Below, in pieces: positions 8,774 to 17,045 of a DNA stretch of 64,000 bases; the first letter of the stretch is position 1; each line of letters begins with the position of its first letter. The translations under genes were made by a program, and so were the position numbers. Location of the stretch: positions 620,001-684,000 of the forward strand of contig NZ_JAKZLC010000001.1 in assembly GCF_022808815.1 (NCBI RefSeq), written 5' to 3'. A model generated the notes under the pieces. That model saw nothing but the letters and a program-made list of their open reading frames with translations. It did not search any database and was not told where the DNA came from. The DNA comes from Geothrix paludis (GTDB lineage: Bacteria > Acidobacteriota > Holophagae > Holophagales > Holophagaceae).

Positions 8774-10174
8774 GTGACCTCTGAGGTGGAAGCCCTCTTC
8801 GCCCGCCAGCGAGCTGCCCGCTGGCGGGTGGCGGCCACGTCCGCCGACCAGCGCCGGGCAAAGCTCCGGGCCTTGCTGGATGCCCTCATGGCCCACCGGG
8901 CTGAGGCCCAGGCGGCCCTGGCGGCGGACTTTCGGAAGGCGCCGGAGGAGGTGGACCTCACGGAGCTCTACCCCGTCATCTCTGAGATCCGGGACGCCCT
9001 GCGCCATCTGCCGCGCTGGATGAAGCCACGCCGGGTGCCCACCCCCATCGGCCTCCTCGGCAGCGTAGGCACCGTCATCCACGAGCCCCGGGGCGTGGTC
9101 CTTATCATCAGCCCCTGGAACTACCCCATCTACCTGACGCTCGGCCCCCTGGTATCCGCCCTCGCCGCGGGCAACTGCGCCGTGCTCAAGCCCTCGGAAT
9201 TCACCCCCCGCACCAATGCCTTCCTCCGGAAGCTGCTGACCGGTCTCTTCCCGGAGGAGGAAGTGGCCCTGGTGGAGGGCGAGGCCGACGCAGCCCAGGC
9301 CCTGCTGGCCCTGCCCTTCGACCACATCTTCTTCACGGGTAGTCCTGCCGTGGGGAGATCGGTCATGAAGGCCGCCGCCGAGCACTTGGCCTCCGTGACG
9401 CTGGAGCTGGGCGGCAAGTCCCCCGTGCTGGTGGACGCGGACGCCAACCTGCGCGAAGCCGCTCGCAAGGTCGCCTGGGGCAAGGGGCTCAATGCGGGCC
9501 AGACCTGTGTGGCGCCGGACTACGTGCTGGTCCACACCCGCGTGCATGACGCCTTCGTGAATGAGCTGAAGGGCGCCTTCGAGGCCTTCTACGGCGCCTC
9601 GCCTGAAGCCCGCAGGGCCAGCCCGGACCTGGCCCGGATCATCAACGACCGGCATTTCACGAGGATCCAGGCCCTTCTGAGCGGGTCCGCAGCCCAGGTC
9701 GCCTTCGGCGGCGAGACGGACGCCGCCACGCGCTACATCGGTCCGACAGTGCTCACCGACGTCGCCCCCACCGCGCCCATCATGCAGGAGGAGATCTTCG
9801 GCCCCCTGCTGCCCGTGCTGCGGGTGGAGGACATGGACGAGGCCGTGGCCTTCGTGAACGCCCGGCCCAAGCCCCTGGCCCTCTACGTGTTCAGCGGCAG
9901 CGGCCGATCCGCCGGGGCCCTCCTGGCCCGCACCACGGCCGGGGGCGGTTGCATCAACGACACGGTGCTGCACTTCGCCCACACCGGCCTGCCCACGGGT
10001 GGCGTGAACACCTCGGGCTTCGGCAAGGCCCACGGCCGCCACGGCTTCGAGGCCTTCTCCAATGCCCGGGGCATCCTGCGCCAGCCCACGCGCTTCTCGG
10101 CCGTCCAGCTCATGTACCCGCCCTACACCGGTTTCGTGCGGCGTATGATCGACTTGACGCTAAAGCACTTCTGA
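8774..10174 (+). CDS. aldehyde dehydrogenase, ALDH3-like
   Basis: 466 residues, NAD(P)+-dependent aldehyde oxidation. Family motifs are in order: SPWNYP (residues ~115), AVLKPSEFTP, FFTGSPAVGRSVM (cofactor glycine), ELGGKSPVLVD (catalytic Glu) and GQTCVAPDYV (catalytic Cys). The short length and the APDYV after the cysteine are typical of class 3/fatty-aldehyde/coniferyl-aldehyde-type enzymes, not of the ~490-residue class 1/2 type. The C-terminus ends in a hydrophobic/basic stretch, as in membrane-associated ALDH3. The start is a GTG preceded by GGAG at 5 nt. It follows tnaA by 74 nt on the same strand; co-transcription is possible. The substrate is not known. Confidence 0.9.
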   Translation: MTSEVEALFARQRAARWRVAATSADQRRAKLRALLDALMAHRAEAQAALAADFRKAPEEVDLTELYPVISEIRDALRHLPRWMKPRRVPTPIGLLGSVGTVIHEPRGVVLIISPWNYPIYLTLGPLVSALAAGNCAVLKPSEFTPRTNAFLRKLLTGLFPEEEVALVEGEADAAQALLALPFDHIFFTGSPAVGRSVMKAAAEHLASVTLELGGKSPVLVDADANLREAARKVAWGKGLNAGQTCVAPDYVLVHTRVHDAFVNELKGAFEAFYGASPEARRASPDLARIINDRHFTRIQALLSGSAAQVAFGGETDAATRYIGPTVLTDVAPTAPIMQEEIFGPLLPVLRVEDMDEAVAFVNARPKPLALYVFSGSGRSAGALLARTTAGGGCINDTVLHFAHTGLPTGGVNTSGFGKAHGRHGFEAFSNARGILRQPTRFSAVQLMYPPYTGFVRRMIDLTLKHF

Positions 10175-10228
10175 ACTGACTCGGGCACCATTCTTTCCGT
10201 GAGGCCCGAGGGCCCTTAGAGACATTCC

Positions 10229-11497
10229 ATGCAACTCAGCCACCTCCTCCAGTCGCGGGCCAAGCGCAGGAACCTCAGGGTCCTGGCGCACGGCCGCCGC
10301 ATCATCTTCCTCATGCTCCCCCTGGGCGCCTTCACCGGGTGGATGATGGGCCTGGCCGTGGCCGCCTACCTCGCCCTCTTCGAGTGGTTCCGGGAGAGCA
10401 TGACCCGGAACCACCTCGTCCTCCTCCTTCCCTTGATCGGCCTGCCCCTCGCCACCACGATCCTGGCCCTGGGCGGCGTCGGCGACGTGACCCTGGCCGA
10501 GGACATCGAGATCTCCCATAAGGACCCCTACCGGGCCTTCCCTTTCCGGGAGTCGTTCATCAAGGTGCTGGCCTGCTTCGCCACCATCTTCCTCGGGGGA
10601 AGCGCGGGCCTGGAGGGACCTGGAAAGTGGTTCGGCGCCGCCGTCGGACTCCAGTGCCACCGGCTGGTCCGGTCCCTCTCCCGCCGGCTCCAGTTCTTCC
10701 GCAGACTCCTGATGGACGCGCACACCATGGTGGCCTGTGGCGCGGCGGGAGCCCTGGCCTCGGTCTTCCGTGCGCCGCTGAGCGCGGCCCTGTTCGCGGC
10801 CGAGCACGACGGCACCCTGCGCTCACTCAACCTGGTGCCCACCCTGGTGGCCGCCGCCTCCGGCTACCTGGTCTTCGCCGCGATGATGGGGCACCAGCCC
10901 CTGCTCACCCTCACCCGGCCCTACACCCTGGCCTGGCGCGAGATCTGGATGGCCCTTCCGCTCGGTCTGGCCTGCGGCCTGGGCTCCAGCTTCTTCAGCG
11001 CGGCCCAGGCCACCTTCCGCAGGCGGCTCGCCTGGATCCCCCTTCCCCTGCGCGGCCTGGCGGGCGGTGTGGGACTGGTGGTGCTCATGCTGCCGGGACA
11101 CCTCCTGCTGCCCGGCATCCCCGTGGCGCGCGGCGGGGGCGTGGAGCTCGTGAACCACCTCCTGGCGACCCCGCCCGACCTGCGCATGGCCCTCATCTTC
11201 CTGGCCGTGAAGATCCTGGCCACCGCCCTGACGCTCGGGTCCGGCGGCATCGGGGGCACCTGGCTGCCGGCCGTGGCCATGGGCGCCTGTCTCGGCTCCG
11301 CCTTCGATGCCTGGTTCCTGCCGGGCTATCCGGGGCTGCTCACGATGCTCGGAGCCACGGCCTTCGCGGGGGCCTTCAACGAGACGATGCTGGTTCCGGT
11401 CGTGTTCCTGGCGGAGACCACGGCCCAGGCCGCCCTGGTGGTGCCGGCCCTGGTGGCCACCGCCGTGGCCTATCTGGTGGCCCGGGAATGGGACTGA
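10229..11497 (+). CDS. ClC-family chloride channel or H+/Cl- antiporter
   Basis: 422 residues with about ten hydrophobic segments. It has the ClC selectivity-filter loops: GSAGLEGPGKW contains the GxEGP motif with its gating glutamate, and GSGGIGGTWLPAVAMGACLG corresponds to the GxFxP loop in a modified form (GGTWLP). Conserved AGALASVFRAPLSAALFAAE lies between them. It has no C-terminal CBS domains, so it is the minimal bacterial type. The retained external Glu is compatible with H+/Cl- exchange, but the internal proton glutamate cannot be placed with certainty. The ATG has only a weak GAGA upstream. It lies 54 nt after the aldehyde dehydrogenase gene. Confidence 0.88.
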   Translation: MQLSHLLQSRAKRRNLRVLAHGRRIIFLMLPLGAFTGWMMGLAVAAYLALFEWFRESMTRNHLVLLLPLIGLPLATTILALGGVGDVTLAEDIEISHKDPYRAFPFRESFIKVLACFATIFLGGSAGLEGPGKWFGAAVGLQCHRLVRSLSRRLQFFRRLLMDAHTMVACGAAGALASVFRAPLSAALFAAEHDGTLRSLNLVPTLVAAASGYLVFAAMMGHQPLLTLTRPYTLAWREIWMALPLGLACGLGSSFFSAAQATFRRRLAWIPLPLRGLAGGVGLVVLMLPGHLLLPGIPVARGGGVELVNHLLATPPDLRMALIFLAVKILATALTLGSGGIGGTWLPAVAMGACLGSAFDAWFLPGYPGLLTMLGATAFAGAFNETMLVPVVFLAETTAQAALVVPALVATAVAYLVAREWD

Positions 11498-11533
11498 AGG
11501 TGCCCACCGTCCAGAGCCACGGCGCCCGTTCCG

Positions 11534-12343
11534 CTAATGCCGTCCCACGAACTCGTCCATGCTGCGGTTCACGCCGAAGAAGCCGAGCACGGCGTCGAAG
11601 AGGAAGGGCGGGAGCACGCGGATGACCGGCACGGTCATCACGAAGCGGGGCATGATCAGGCGCGAGCGGTTCCCTTCAATGGCGCCCACGATGCGGCGCA
11701 CCACGTAGTCCGGCTTGAGGATGGGCAGCAGCCACGCGAAGCGGGTCTTCACGCCTTCGAACATGCCCGTATCGATGAAGAAGGGGCAGACCACCGTCGT
11801 GCGCACAGGACTGCCCAGCCGCTTCAGCTCCATGCGCAGGGACTCGTCGAAGCCCACGGCGGCGAACTTCGAGGCGGAGTAGTCCACCAGGCGCGAGGTC
11901 CCCGCCAGGCCCGCGGCGGAGGCCACCGTGACGATGTGCCCCTTCCCCGCCATCAGCATGTCCGGCAGGAAGGCCCGCACGGTCCAGAAGTTCGCCAGAA
12001 CGTTCACCTGGAAGGTGCGCTCGATGCCTTCGTCGCTGCATTCCAGGAGCGTCTTTCCTGACACGATGCCCGCGTTGTTGATGAGGATGTCGACGCCGCC
12101 GCGCGGCTGCCGGATCTCCGCGCAGGTGGCCTGGACGGCGGCCCGGTCGGAGAGGTCGACCGCGAAGCCCCTGGCCTCCCCGCCCTTGGCCAAGATCGCC
12201 TCGCAGAGCGCATCCAGGCCCTTCGCGTCCCGGTCTAGCAGGCTCACGCGGGCGCCACGGGCAGCGGCCTCCAGGGCCATGAGCCGGCCCAGGCCGCTGG
12301 CCGCACCGGTGATGAGGACGTGGGCGCCTCGGAAGGAAGTCAT
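11534..12343 (-). CDS. short-chain dehydrogenase/reductase (SDR)
   Basis: 269 residues, classical SDR. The cofactor motif ITGAASGLGRL (TGxxxGxG) is near residue 11, the NNAG motif is in ILINNAGIVSG, and the catalytic Ser and Tyr-Lys are in VASAAGL and DYSASKFAAVG. The tail after residue 190 (FFIDTGMFEGVKTR) and a hydrophobic C-terminal segment resemble the 17-beta-HSD11/retinol-dehydrogenase-like (SDR16C) group that acts on lipid substrates. GAGG 5 nt before the ATG at 12343 supports the start. It is convergent with the ClC gene (36 nt between stops). The substrate is unknown. Confidence 0.88.
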   Translation of the reverse strand: MTSFRGAHVLITGAASGLGRLMALEAAARGARVSLLDRDAKGLDALCEAILAKGGEARGFAVDLSDRAAVQATCAEIRQPRGGVDILINNAGIVSGKTLLECSDEGIERTFQVNVLANFWTVRAFLPDMLMAGKGHIVTVASAAGLAGTSRLVDYSASKFAAVGFDESLRMELKRLGSPVRTTVVCPFFIDTGMFEGVKTRFAWLLPILKPDYVVRRIVGAIEGNRSRLIMPRFVMTVPVIRVLPPFLFDAVLGFFGVNRSMDEFVGRH

Positions 12344-12391
12344 GGAAGCCTCGGGGGTTTCCAGGATCCTAGCAGGCTCCGAGCTCGGCTC

Positions 12392-14377
12392 TTAGCGCTG
12401 GGCTTCCTCCAGGGCGCCCTGGGCCGCTTCCCAGTCGCTCATGGCATAGGCCAGATCCGCTTCCAGCGTCTTCTGAGCGTCCAGCTTGGCGCTGAAGGCC
12501 TGCCAGTCGGCGGGGTCCATGGCGGCCATCTCCTTCTGGAGGCCCGCCAGCTTCGCTTCCAGCTCCGCCACCTTGGCCTCGGCCTCGGCCACGTGCTTCT
12601 CGAAGCGCTTGATCGCCCGCTGCTTGTCTTTGTCGATGGGTTTGGGAGATGGAAGCTGGGGCTTGGCAGGGCCCTGCGGCTTCGCCGCCGGGCTTGGCTT
12701 CGCCTGCGGCGAGGCAGACTTCTTGGGGGGCTCGGGGTCGGTACTTCCGCTCCCCTCCTCGGCGCTCAGGTCCAGGTCCACCCAGGCCTGGTGGTCCTCG
12801 TAGCCGCCCTCGCGGAATTCGGCCCGGCCCTCGTGGATGCGCAGCAGCGAATCGGCCACACGGCCCAGCAGGTAGCGGTCGTGGGTGACCACGATGGCCG
12901 CGCCGGTGAAGCTGAGGATGGTGTCCTCCATGGCTTCCATGCTGGGGATGTCCATGTGGTTGGTGGGCTCGTCCAGCAGCAGCAGGTTCACGCCGTGGCG
13001 GATGAGGGTGGCGATGCTGAGCCGGGCGCGCTCGCCGCCGGAGAGGGCCGTCACAGGCTTGTCCACGTCGTCGCCGCGGAACTGGAACTTGGCCAGGAAG
13101 CCGAGCACGTCCTGCTTCAGGGCCTGGGGGTTCACGGCGTGGATCTGCTGGAACACGGTGTTGCGCGGGTCCAGGTTCTTGTGGTGCTGGTCGAAGTAGC
13201 CCAGCTTCACCTGGCTGCCCAGGCGGGCCCGGCCCGTGATGAAGGGGATCTCCTCGGAGATGGCCTTCAGCAGCGTGGACTTGCCGGTGCCATTGAGGCC
13301 CACGATGCCCATCTTCTGGCCACGCTTGATCTGGAGCTGTTCCAGTGGCGCGTAGAGGGCCTTCCCGCCCCAACCCACGCTGGCATTCTCCAGCACCAGG
13401 GCCACATCGCCGCTGCGCTGGGTCTCGGGGAAGCTGAACTTCACCTTGCGGCGGTCCCGCAGGGGTTTTTGGATGCGGTCCAGCTTGGCGAGATGGGTCC
13501 GGCGACCCCGGGCCTGCTTGGTGTTCTGGCCCGCGATGTTGCGGCGGATGTACTCTTCCTGGTTCTTGATGTAGGCCTGCTGCTGCTCGTAGTGGCGCTC
13601 CAGCAGCTCCAGCTCCTGCTCCTTCTTCTCCATGAACTCGGAGTAGTTGCCGTCGTAGGCCCGGGAGCGGCCCAGCTCCAGCTCCAGGATCTCGGTGGCG
13701 ATCTTGTCCAGGAAGTAGCGGTCGTGGCTGATGACCGCCACGGTGGCGTCCGTGTCCTGGATGAACGACTCGAGCCAGCGCAGGCTGGGCAGGTCCAGGT
13801 GGTTGGTGGGCTCGTCCAGCAGCAGCAGGTCCTGGCCTTGGAGGATGGCCTTGGCGAGCATCACGCGGCTCTTCTGGCCGCCGGACAGCGTCTCCACCGG
13901 GCGCTCGAAGTCGGCGGCGCTGAATCCCAGCGCCTGGAGGATGCTCTCGGCGCGGGCGCGGATGGTGAAGCCGTCGAGATGCTCGAAGGCTTCCGTCACC
14001 TTCTGGTAGCGGGCCATCACCTCATCGAGGTCGGAGCCCGTCTCACCCATGCGATGCTCCAGCTCGCGCATCTCGTGCTGAAGCTTCTCCACGTCGCCAA
14101 AGGCCGCCAGCGCCTCCTCCAGCACGCTGCCCTTTGTCTCGGGCACCAGGTCCTGGGCGTAGTGGCCCATGCGGATGCCGCGCTCCTTCGTGGGCTTCAC
14201 CACCGTGCCGCTGTCGGCTTCCAGCTGGCCCAGCAGGAGCTTGAAGACGGTGCTCTTGCCCGCGCCGTTGCGGCCGATGACGCCCCAGCACTCGCCCTCC
14301 TGGATGGCCCAGGTCACATCCTTCAGCACCTCCTGGGGGCCGAAGCGGAGATCGACATGGTTGAGGGAAGCGAGCAT
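12392..14377 (-). CDS. ABC-F family ATPase (Uup/EttA-like, ribosome-associated)
   Basis: 661 residues with two ABC ATPase domains and no membrane segments. Walker A motifs are GRNGAGKST (N-domain) and GLNGTGKST (C-domain). Signatures are LSGGQKSRV and LSGGERARL, and both Walker B motifs end in LLLLDEPTNH. The ~80-residue charged linker between the domains (QQAYIKNQEEYIRRNIAGQ) is the P-site tRNA interaction motif of the ABC-F family. A Pro/Lys-rich tail followed by a C-terminal coiled coil (from about residue 585) resembles Uup. Such proteins act on translating ribosomes. It starts 6 nt from a heptanucleotide repeat element, and no good ribosome site is visible before the ATG. Confidence 0.92.
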   Translation of the reverse strand: MLASLNHVDLRFGPQEVLKDVTWAIQEGECWGVIGRNGAGKSTVFKLLLGQLEADSGTVVKPTKERGIRMGHYAQDLVPETKGSVLEEALAAFGDVEKLQHEMRELEHRMGETGSDLDEVMARYQKVTEAFEHLDGFTIRARAESILQALGFSAADFERPVETLSGGQKSRVMLAKAILQGQDLLLLDEPTNHLDLPSLRWLESFIQDTDATVAVISHDRYFLDKIATEILELELGRSRAYDGNYSEFMEKKEQELELLERHYEQQQAYIKNQEEYIRRNIAGQNTKQARGRRTHLAKLDRIQKPLRDRRKVKFSFPETQRSGDVALVLENASVGWGGKALYAPLEQLQIKRGQKMGIVGLNGTGKSTLLKAISEEIPFITGRARLGSQVKLGYFDQHHKNLDPRNTVFQQIHAVNPQALKQDVLGFLAKFQFRGDDVDKPVTALSGGERARLSIATLIRHGVNLLLLDEPTNHMDIPSMEAMEDTILSFTGAAIVVTHDRYLLGRVADSLLRIHEGRAEFREGGYEDHQAWVDLDLSAEEGSGSTDPEPPKKSASPQAKPSPAAKPQGPAKPQLPSPKPIDKDKQRAIKRFEKHVAEAEAKVAELEAKLAGLQKEMAAMDPADWQAFSAKLDAQKTLEADLAYAMSDWEAAQGALEEAQR

Positions 14378-14383
14378 GGGGTT

Positions 14384-14455
14384 TCAGCTTTCGGCTATCA
14401 GCTATCAGCTATCGGTGCGAGGGTGGCTGACAGCTGATAGCTGAAGGCTGACAGC
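14384..14455. repeat. heptanucleotide repeat element, inverted pair (copy A)
   Basis: Two oppositely oriented arrays of a 7-nt unit, RGCTGAN. The right arm (14425-14455) reads GGCTGAC, AGCTGAT, AGCTGAA, GGCTGAC, AGC. The left arm (14384-14413) is the same kind of array on the other strand. An 11-nt spacer separates them, so the whole can fold into an imperfect long hairpin. It fills the space between the tRNA-Ala terminator and the ABC-F start codon. Related single arrays occur at 17013-17045 and 63182-63214. Confidence 0.8.
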
Positions 14456-14458
14456 AAG

Positions 14459-14480
14459 AAGGCCACCTTGCGGTGGCCTT
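14459..14480 (-). terminator. hairpin terminator after tRNA-Ala
   Basis: A perfect 9-bp inverted repeat, AAGGCCACC and GGTGGCCTT, with a 4-nt loop (TTGC), begins 5 nt downstream of the tRNA 3' end on the minus strand. It is followed by a short T-rich stretch (CTTCTTG), weaker than a full U-tract. Position and symmetry fit an intrinsic terminator for the tRNA transcript. Confidence 0.75.
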
Positions 14481-14485
14481 CTGTT

Positions 14486-14561
<76 letters not shown>

Positions 14562-14611
14562 AATGGGGAAGACCCAGTATCACACTCCTTTGCGGCTTCC
14601 GCAAGCACAGA

Positions 14612-16597
14612 TCATCGGGGTGTCAGGCGGAGCTTCTGGCCCGTCTTGACGCGGTCACCCTTCATCCGGTTCCAGGCCTTGAGATCCATGGGATCCAGAC
14701 CGTACTTCCGGCCGATGGCGGCGAGGGTCTCGCCGCGACGGACGACGTGGATGCGGGGCGCGGCCTCCGTCCTTGCAGAGGCGCCGGGCCCCTTGGAACC
14801 AGGCAGCAGCACGCTATCTCCGGGGTGCAGAGCCTTCACAGCCTCCGGGTTGAGCCGCATGAGCTCGCCCAGTGGGATCTTCCGGGCCCGGGCGATCTTG
14901 GCGAGGGTGTCTCCGGGTTTGGCCCGGTAGGTGGCGCCGGTGGATGCGGGTTCAGAGGAGGTGGCGTCGGTCCGATCGGCGTTGGCCGCAGAACTAGGCG
15001 CGCCCGCGGATGCCGGAGCAGGAGCCTCAGACTGGGCGGGAACTTGAGCGACCGCCGGGGCGGCGCCGCTGCCCGCTTCGACCGCCGGGGCCGGGGCGCC
15101 TTCCGCAGGAGGAGCGGACACCACGGGAACGGCCGGGAGAGGATCCAGGGGCCGGTCGCCCAGCAGCTTCACGCGCTCGATCCTGGGCGCGAGATCCCGC
15201 GCGTCCAGAAGCAAGCTGGGCGCGGGAGGAATCAGCAGGCGCTTTCCAGGCTTGAACTGCCGGGCGGTGATGTCATTGGCATCGAGCAGGTCATCGGGCG
15301 TCAGCTTGAACCGTTTCGCGACCTTCACGAGGGTGTCGCCCCGCCGGACCGTGTAGTGCTGGAAGTTCAGCCGCCGGCCGGCCGGCATGCGGGCGAGCTG
15401 CCGCATACACTCCAGAGCCTTGCCGGGAGGCACGCGGAGGGTGTAGCTGCCCGGGGGCGTGGAGCCCCGCAGAAGTTCGGGATTCAGGGCCTTCAGCGTC
15501 GACGCGTCCGTCCCTGCGCACCGGGCCAGCACCGCGAGGCTGGTCTGGGTGGGGACCGTGACGGTCTCGTAGACGTAGGGCGCGAGAGGGGCGATGGCCA
15601 GGCCGTACCGGACCGGATTGCGTCCCACCAGGATCGCCGCGCAGAGCTCCGGCACGTAGTTCTTGGTCTCGGTGCGCAGCCAGCGGGAGCGGGCCAGATC
15701 CCAGAAGTTGCGCGTGCCCACATTCTGGATGGCGCGCTCCAGCGTCAGAGGGCCCGCGTTGTAGCCGGAGGCCGCCAGGTACCAGTCCCCGGAGATCTCG
15801 TAGAGGCGCTTCAGGTAGCGGGCCGCGGCCCGTGCGGACTTGACCGGATCGCGCCGTTCTTCGACCCAGGCATTGGCGGTCAGTCCGTAGATCCGCCCGG
15901 TGGAGCGGATGAACTGCCACATGCCCACGGCCTTGGCCCGACTCTTGGCCTCGTTGCGGAAGCCCGATTCGATGACCGCGAGGTAGGCCAGGTCCGAGGG
16001 GACACCCTCCTCGGCGAAGACCTGCCGGATCATGGGCATGTACACCGATGCACGGCCCAGGGCGTTCTCCATGAAGCCGCGCTTGGTGGTGGTGAAGACG
16101 CTCACCCAGGTGAGCACCTTGTCATTCAGGTCGATGGGGAAGTCGTAGGTCGCCCCCTGCTCGGCCGCACGCACCTTCTCCAGCTCGCTCTTGAGCTCCT
16201 CACCGCTGATGGAGATCACCTCCTCAGCGGCCTTGAGCCCGGGTTCCGCCTCTCCCGGGGCCTCGGGCTCTTCGGCGGCCAACTGGTCCTGCACTTCCTT
16301 CAGGCGCTGGATCAGCTCCTGCACCTCCGGCCTGCGGAGCAGCTCGGGAGGCCAATCGGCCGTGAGGACATCGGCCTCATCCGAGCGGGTTCCGGCCGTG
16401 TCCTCATCGTCCGCCTCCAGAGCCTTCTCGGCGGCCTCGACCAGGGCGCGCAACCGCGCGATTCGCGTCGCATCGGATTCGGGCGCCCGGGCGGGGGCGA
16501 CCACCGCCTGGGGCACTCCCGGGGGCTGGGCGGACGGCAACGGTCCCGGGACCGGCACCGTCCCCCAGAGCAGGGCTGTCAGAAGCGGAAACGGCAT
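14612..16597 (-). CDS. mltD: membrane-bound lytic murein transglycosylase D-like, three LysM domains
   Basis: 661 residues, a periplasmic peptidoglycan-cleaving enzyme. The N-terminus (MPFPLLTALLWGTVPVPG) is a probable signal peptide without a clear lipobox. A Glu/Ala-rich spacer precedes the SLT catalytic domain. The catalytic Glu is E210 in LAVIESGFRNEAKS, followed by AVGMWQFI and ASGYNAGP, the family motifs II and III. Three LysM peptidoglycan-binding domains follow, at about residues 418-460, 553-597 and 615-660, with the pattern Y.V..GDTL..IA. A long Ala/Pro linker separates the first two. The gene starts 4 nt after gcvH on the same strand and is followed by tRNA-Ala. Confidence 0.92.
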   Translation of the reverse strand: MPFPLLTALLWGTVPVPGPLPSAQPPGVPQAVVAPARAPESDATRIARLRALVEAAEKALEADDEDTAGTRSDEADVLTADWPPELLRRPEVQELIQRLKEVQDQLAAEEPEAPGEAEPGLKAAEEVISISGEELKSELEKVRAAEQGATYDFPIDLNDKVLTWVSVFTTTKRGFMENALGRASVYMPMIRQVFAEEGVPSDLAYLAVIESGFRNEAKSRAKAVGMWQFIRSTGRIYGLTANAWVEERRDPVKSARAAARYLKRLYEISGDWYLAASGYNAGPLTLERAIQNVGTRNFWDLARSRWLRTETKNYVPELCAAILVGRNPVRYGLAIAPLAPYVYETVTVPTQTSLAVLARCAGTDASTLKALNPELLRGSTPPGSYTLRVPPGKALECMRQLARMPAGRRLNFQHYTVRRGDTLVKVAKRFKLTPDDLLDANDITARQFKPGKRLLIPPAPSLLLDARDLAPRIERVKLLGDRPLDPLPAVPVVSAPPAEGAPAPAVEAGSGAAPAVAQVPAQSEAPAPASAGAPSSAANADRTDATSSEPASTGATYRAKPGDTLAKIARARKIPLGELMRLNPEAVKALHPGDSVLLPGSKGPGASARTEAAPRIHVVRRGETLAAIGRKYGLDPMDLKAWNRMKGDRVKTGQKLRLTPR

Positions 16598-16601
16598 GAG
16601 C

Positions 16602-16988
16602 CTAGTGGCTTTCCGCGCTCACCAGGGCTTCGTAGGCGGCGGCGTCCAGCAGCTCGCCGGACAGGGCGCCGGACAGCTTGATCTTGACCATCCAGCCCTT
16701 GCCGTAGGGGTCCTCATTCACGGCTTCCGGATGGTCGGCAAGGGCCGCGTTCACTTCGAGGACTTCGCCGGCGGAGGGCATGTTCAGCTCGGACACCGTC
16801 TTCACGGACTCCACCGTGCCGAACTCCTCGCCAGCTCCGAAGGAGGCGCCGGCCTCCGGCAGGTCCACGAACACCACGTCGCCCAAAGCGTCCTGCGCGT
16901 AGTGCGTGATGCCCACCAGCGCAGTGCCGTCGCCCGCGGGCTTCACCCACTCGTGGTCCTTGGTGTACTTCAGATCGGCAGGGAACAT
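16602..16988 (-). CDS. gcvH: glycine cleavage system H protein
   Basis: 128 residues, the lipoyl carrier of the glycine cleavage complex. It shuttles the aminomethyl group between the P protein and the T protein. The lipoyl lysine is K63 in GTVESVKTVSELNMP, the standard motif, and the start (LKYTKDHEWV) matches the family exactly. It follows gcvT after a 54-nt gap that contains a heptanucleotide repeat, and overlaps functionally with it. No gcvP is in the window, so the P protein must be encoded elsewhere. Confidence 0.97.
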   Translation of the reverse strand: MFPADLKYTKDHEWVKPAGDGTALVGITHYAQDALGDVVFVDLPEAGASFGAGEEFGTVESVKTVSELNMPSAGEVLEVNAALADHPEAVNEDPYGKGWMVKIKLSGALSGELLDAAAYEALVSAESH

Positions 16989-17012
16989 GAATCCTCCAGG
17001 TTGGTCTATGAA

Positions 17013-17045
17013 AACTGATAGCTGACGGCTGATAGCTGAGAGCTA
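17013..17045. repeat. heptanucleotide repeat array (copy B), joined to the gcvT stop codon
   Basis: Plus-strand units are AACTGAT, AGCTGAC, GGCTGAT, AGCTGAG, AGCT, in strict 7-nt phase. On the coding strand the TAG stop of gcvT reads directly into the array (TAGCTCTCAGC). The same junction occurs at the maeB stop (copy C, 63182-63214). Confidence 0.8.

Noticed and set aside
12320-14437. 705-residue plus-strand open frame
   Set aside because: It is antisense to the ABC-F gene and lacks domains or a ribosome site.
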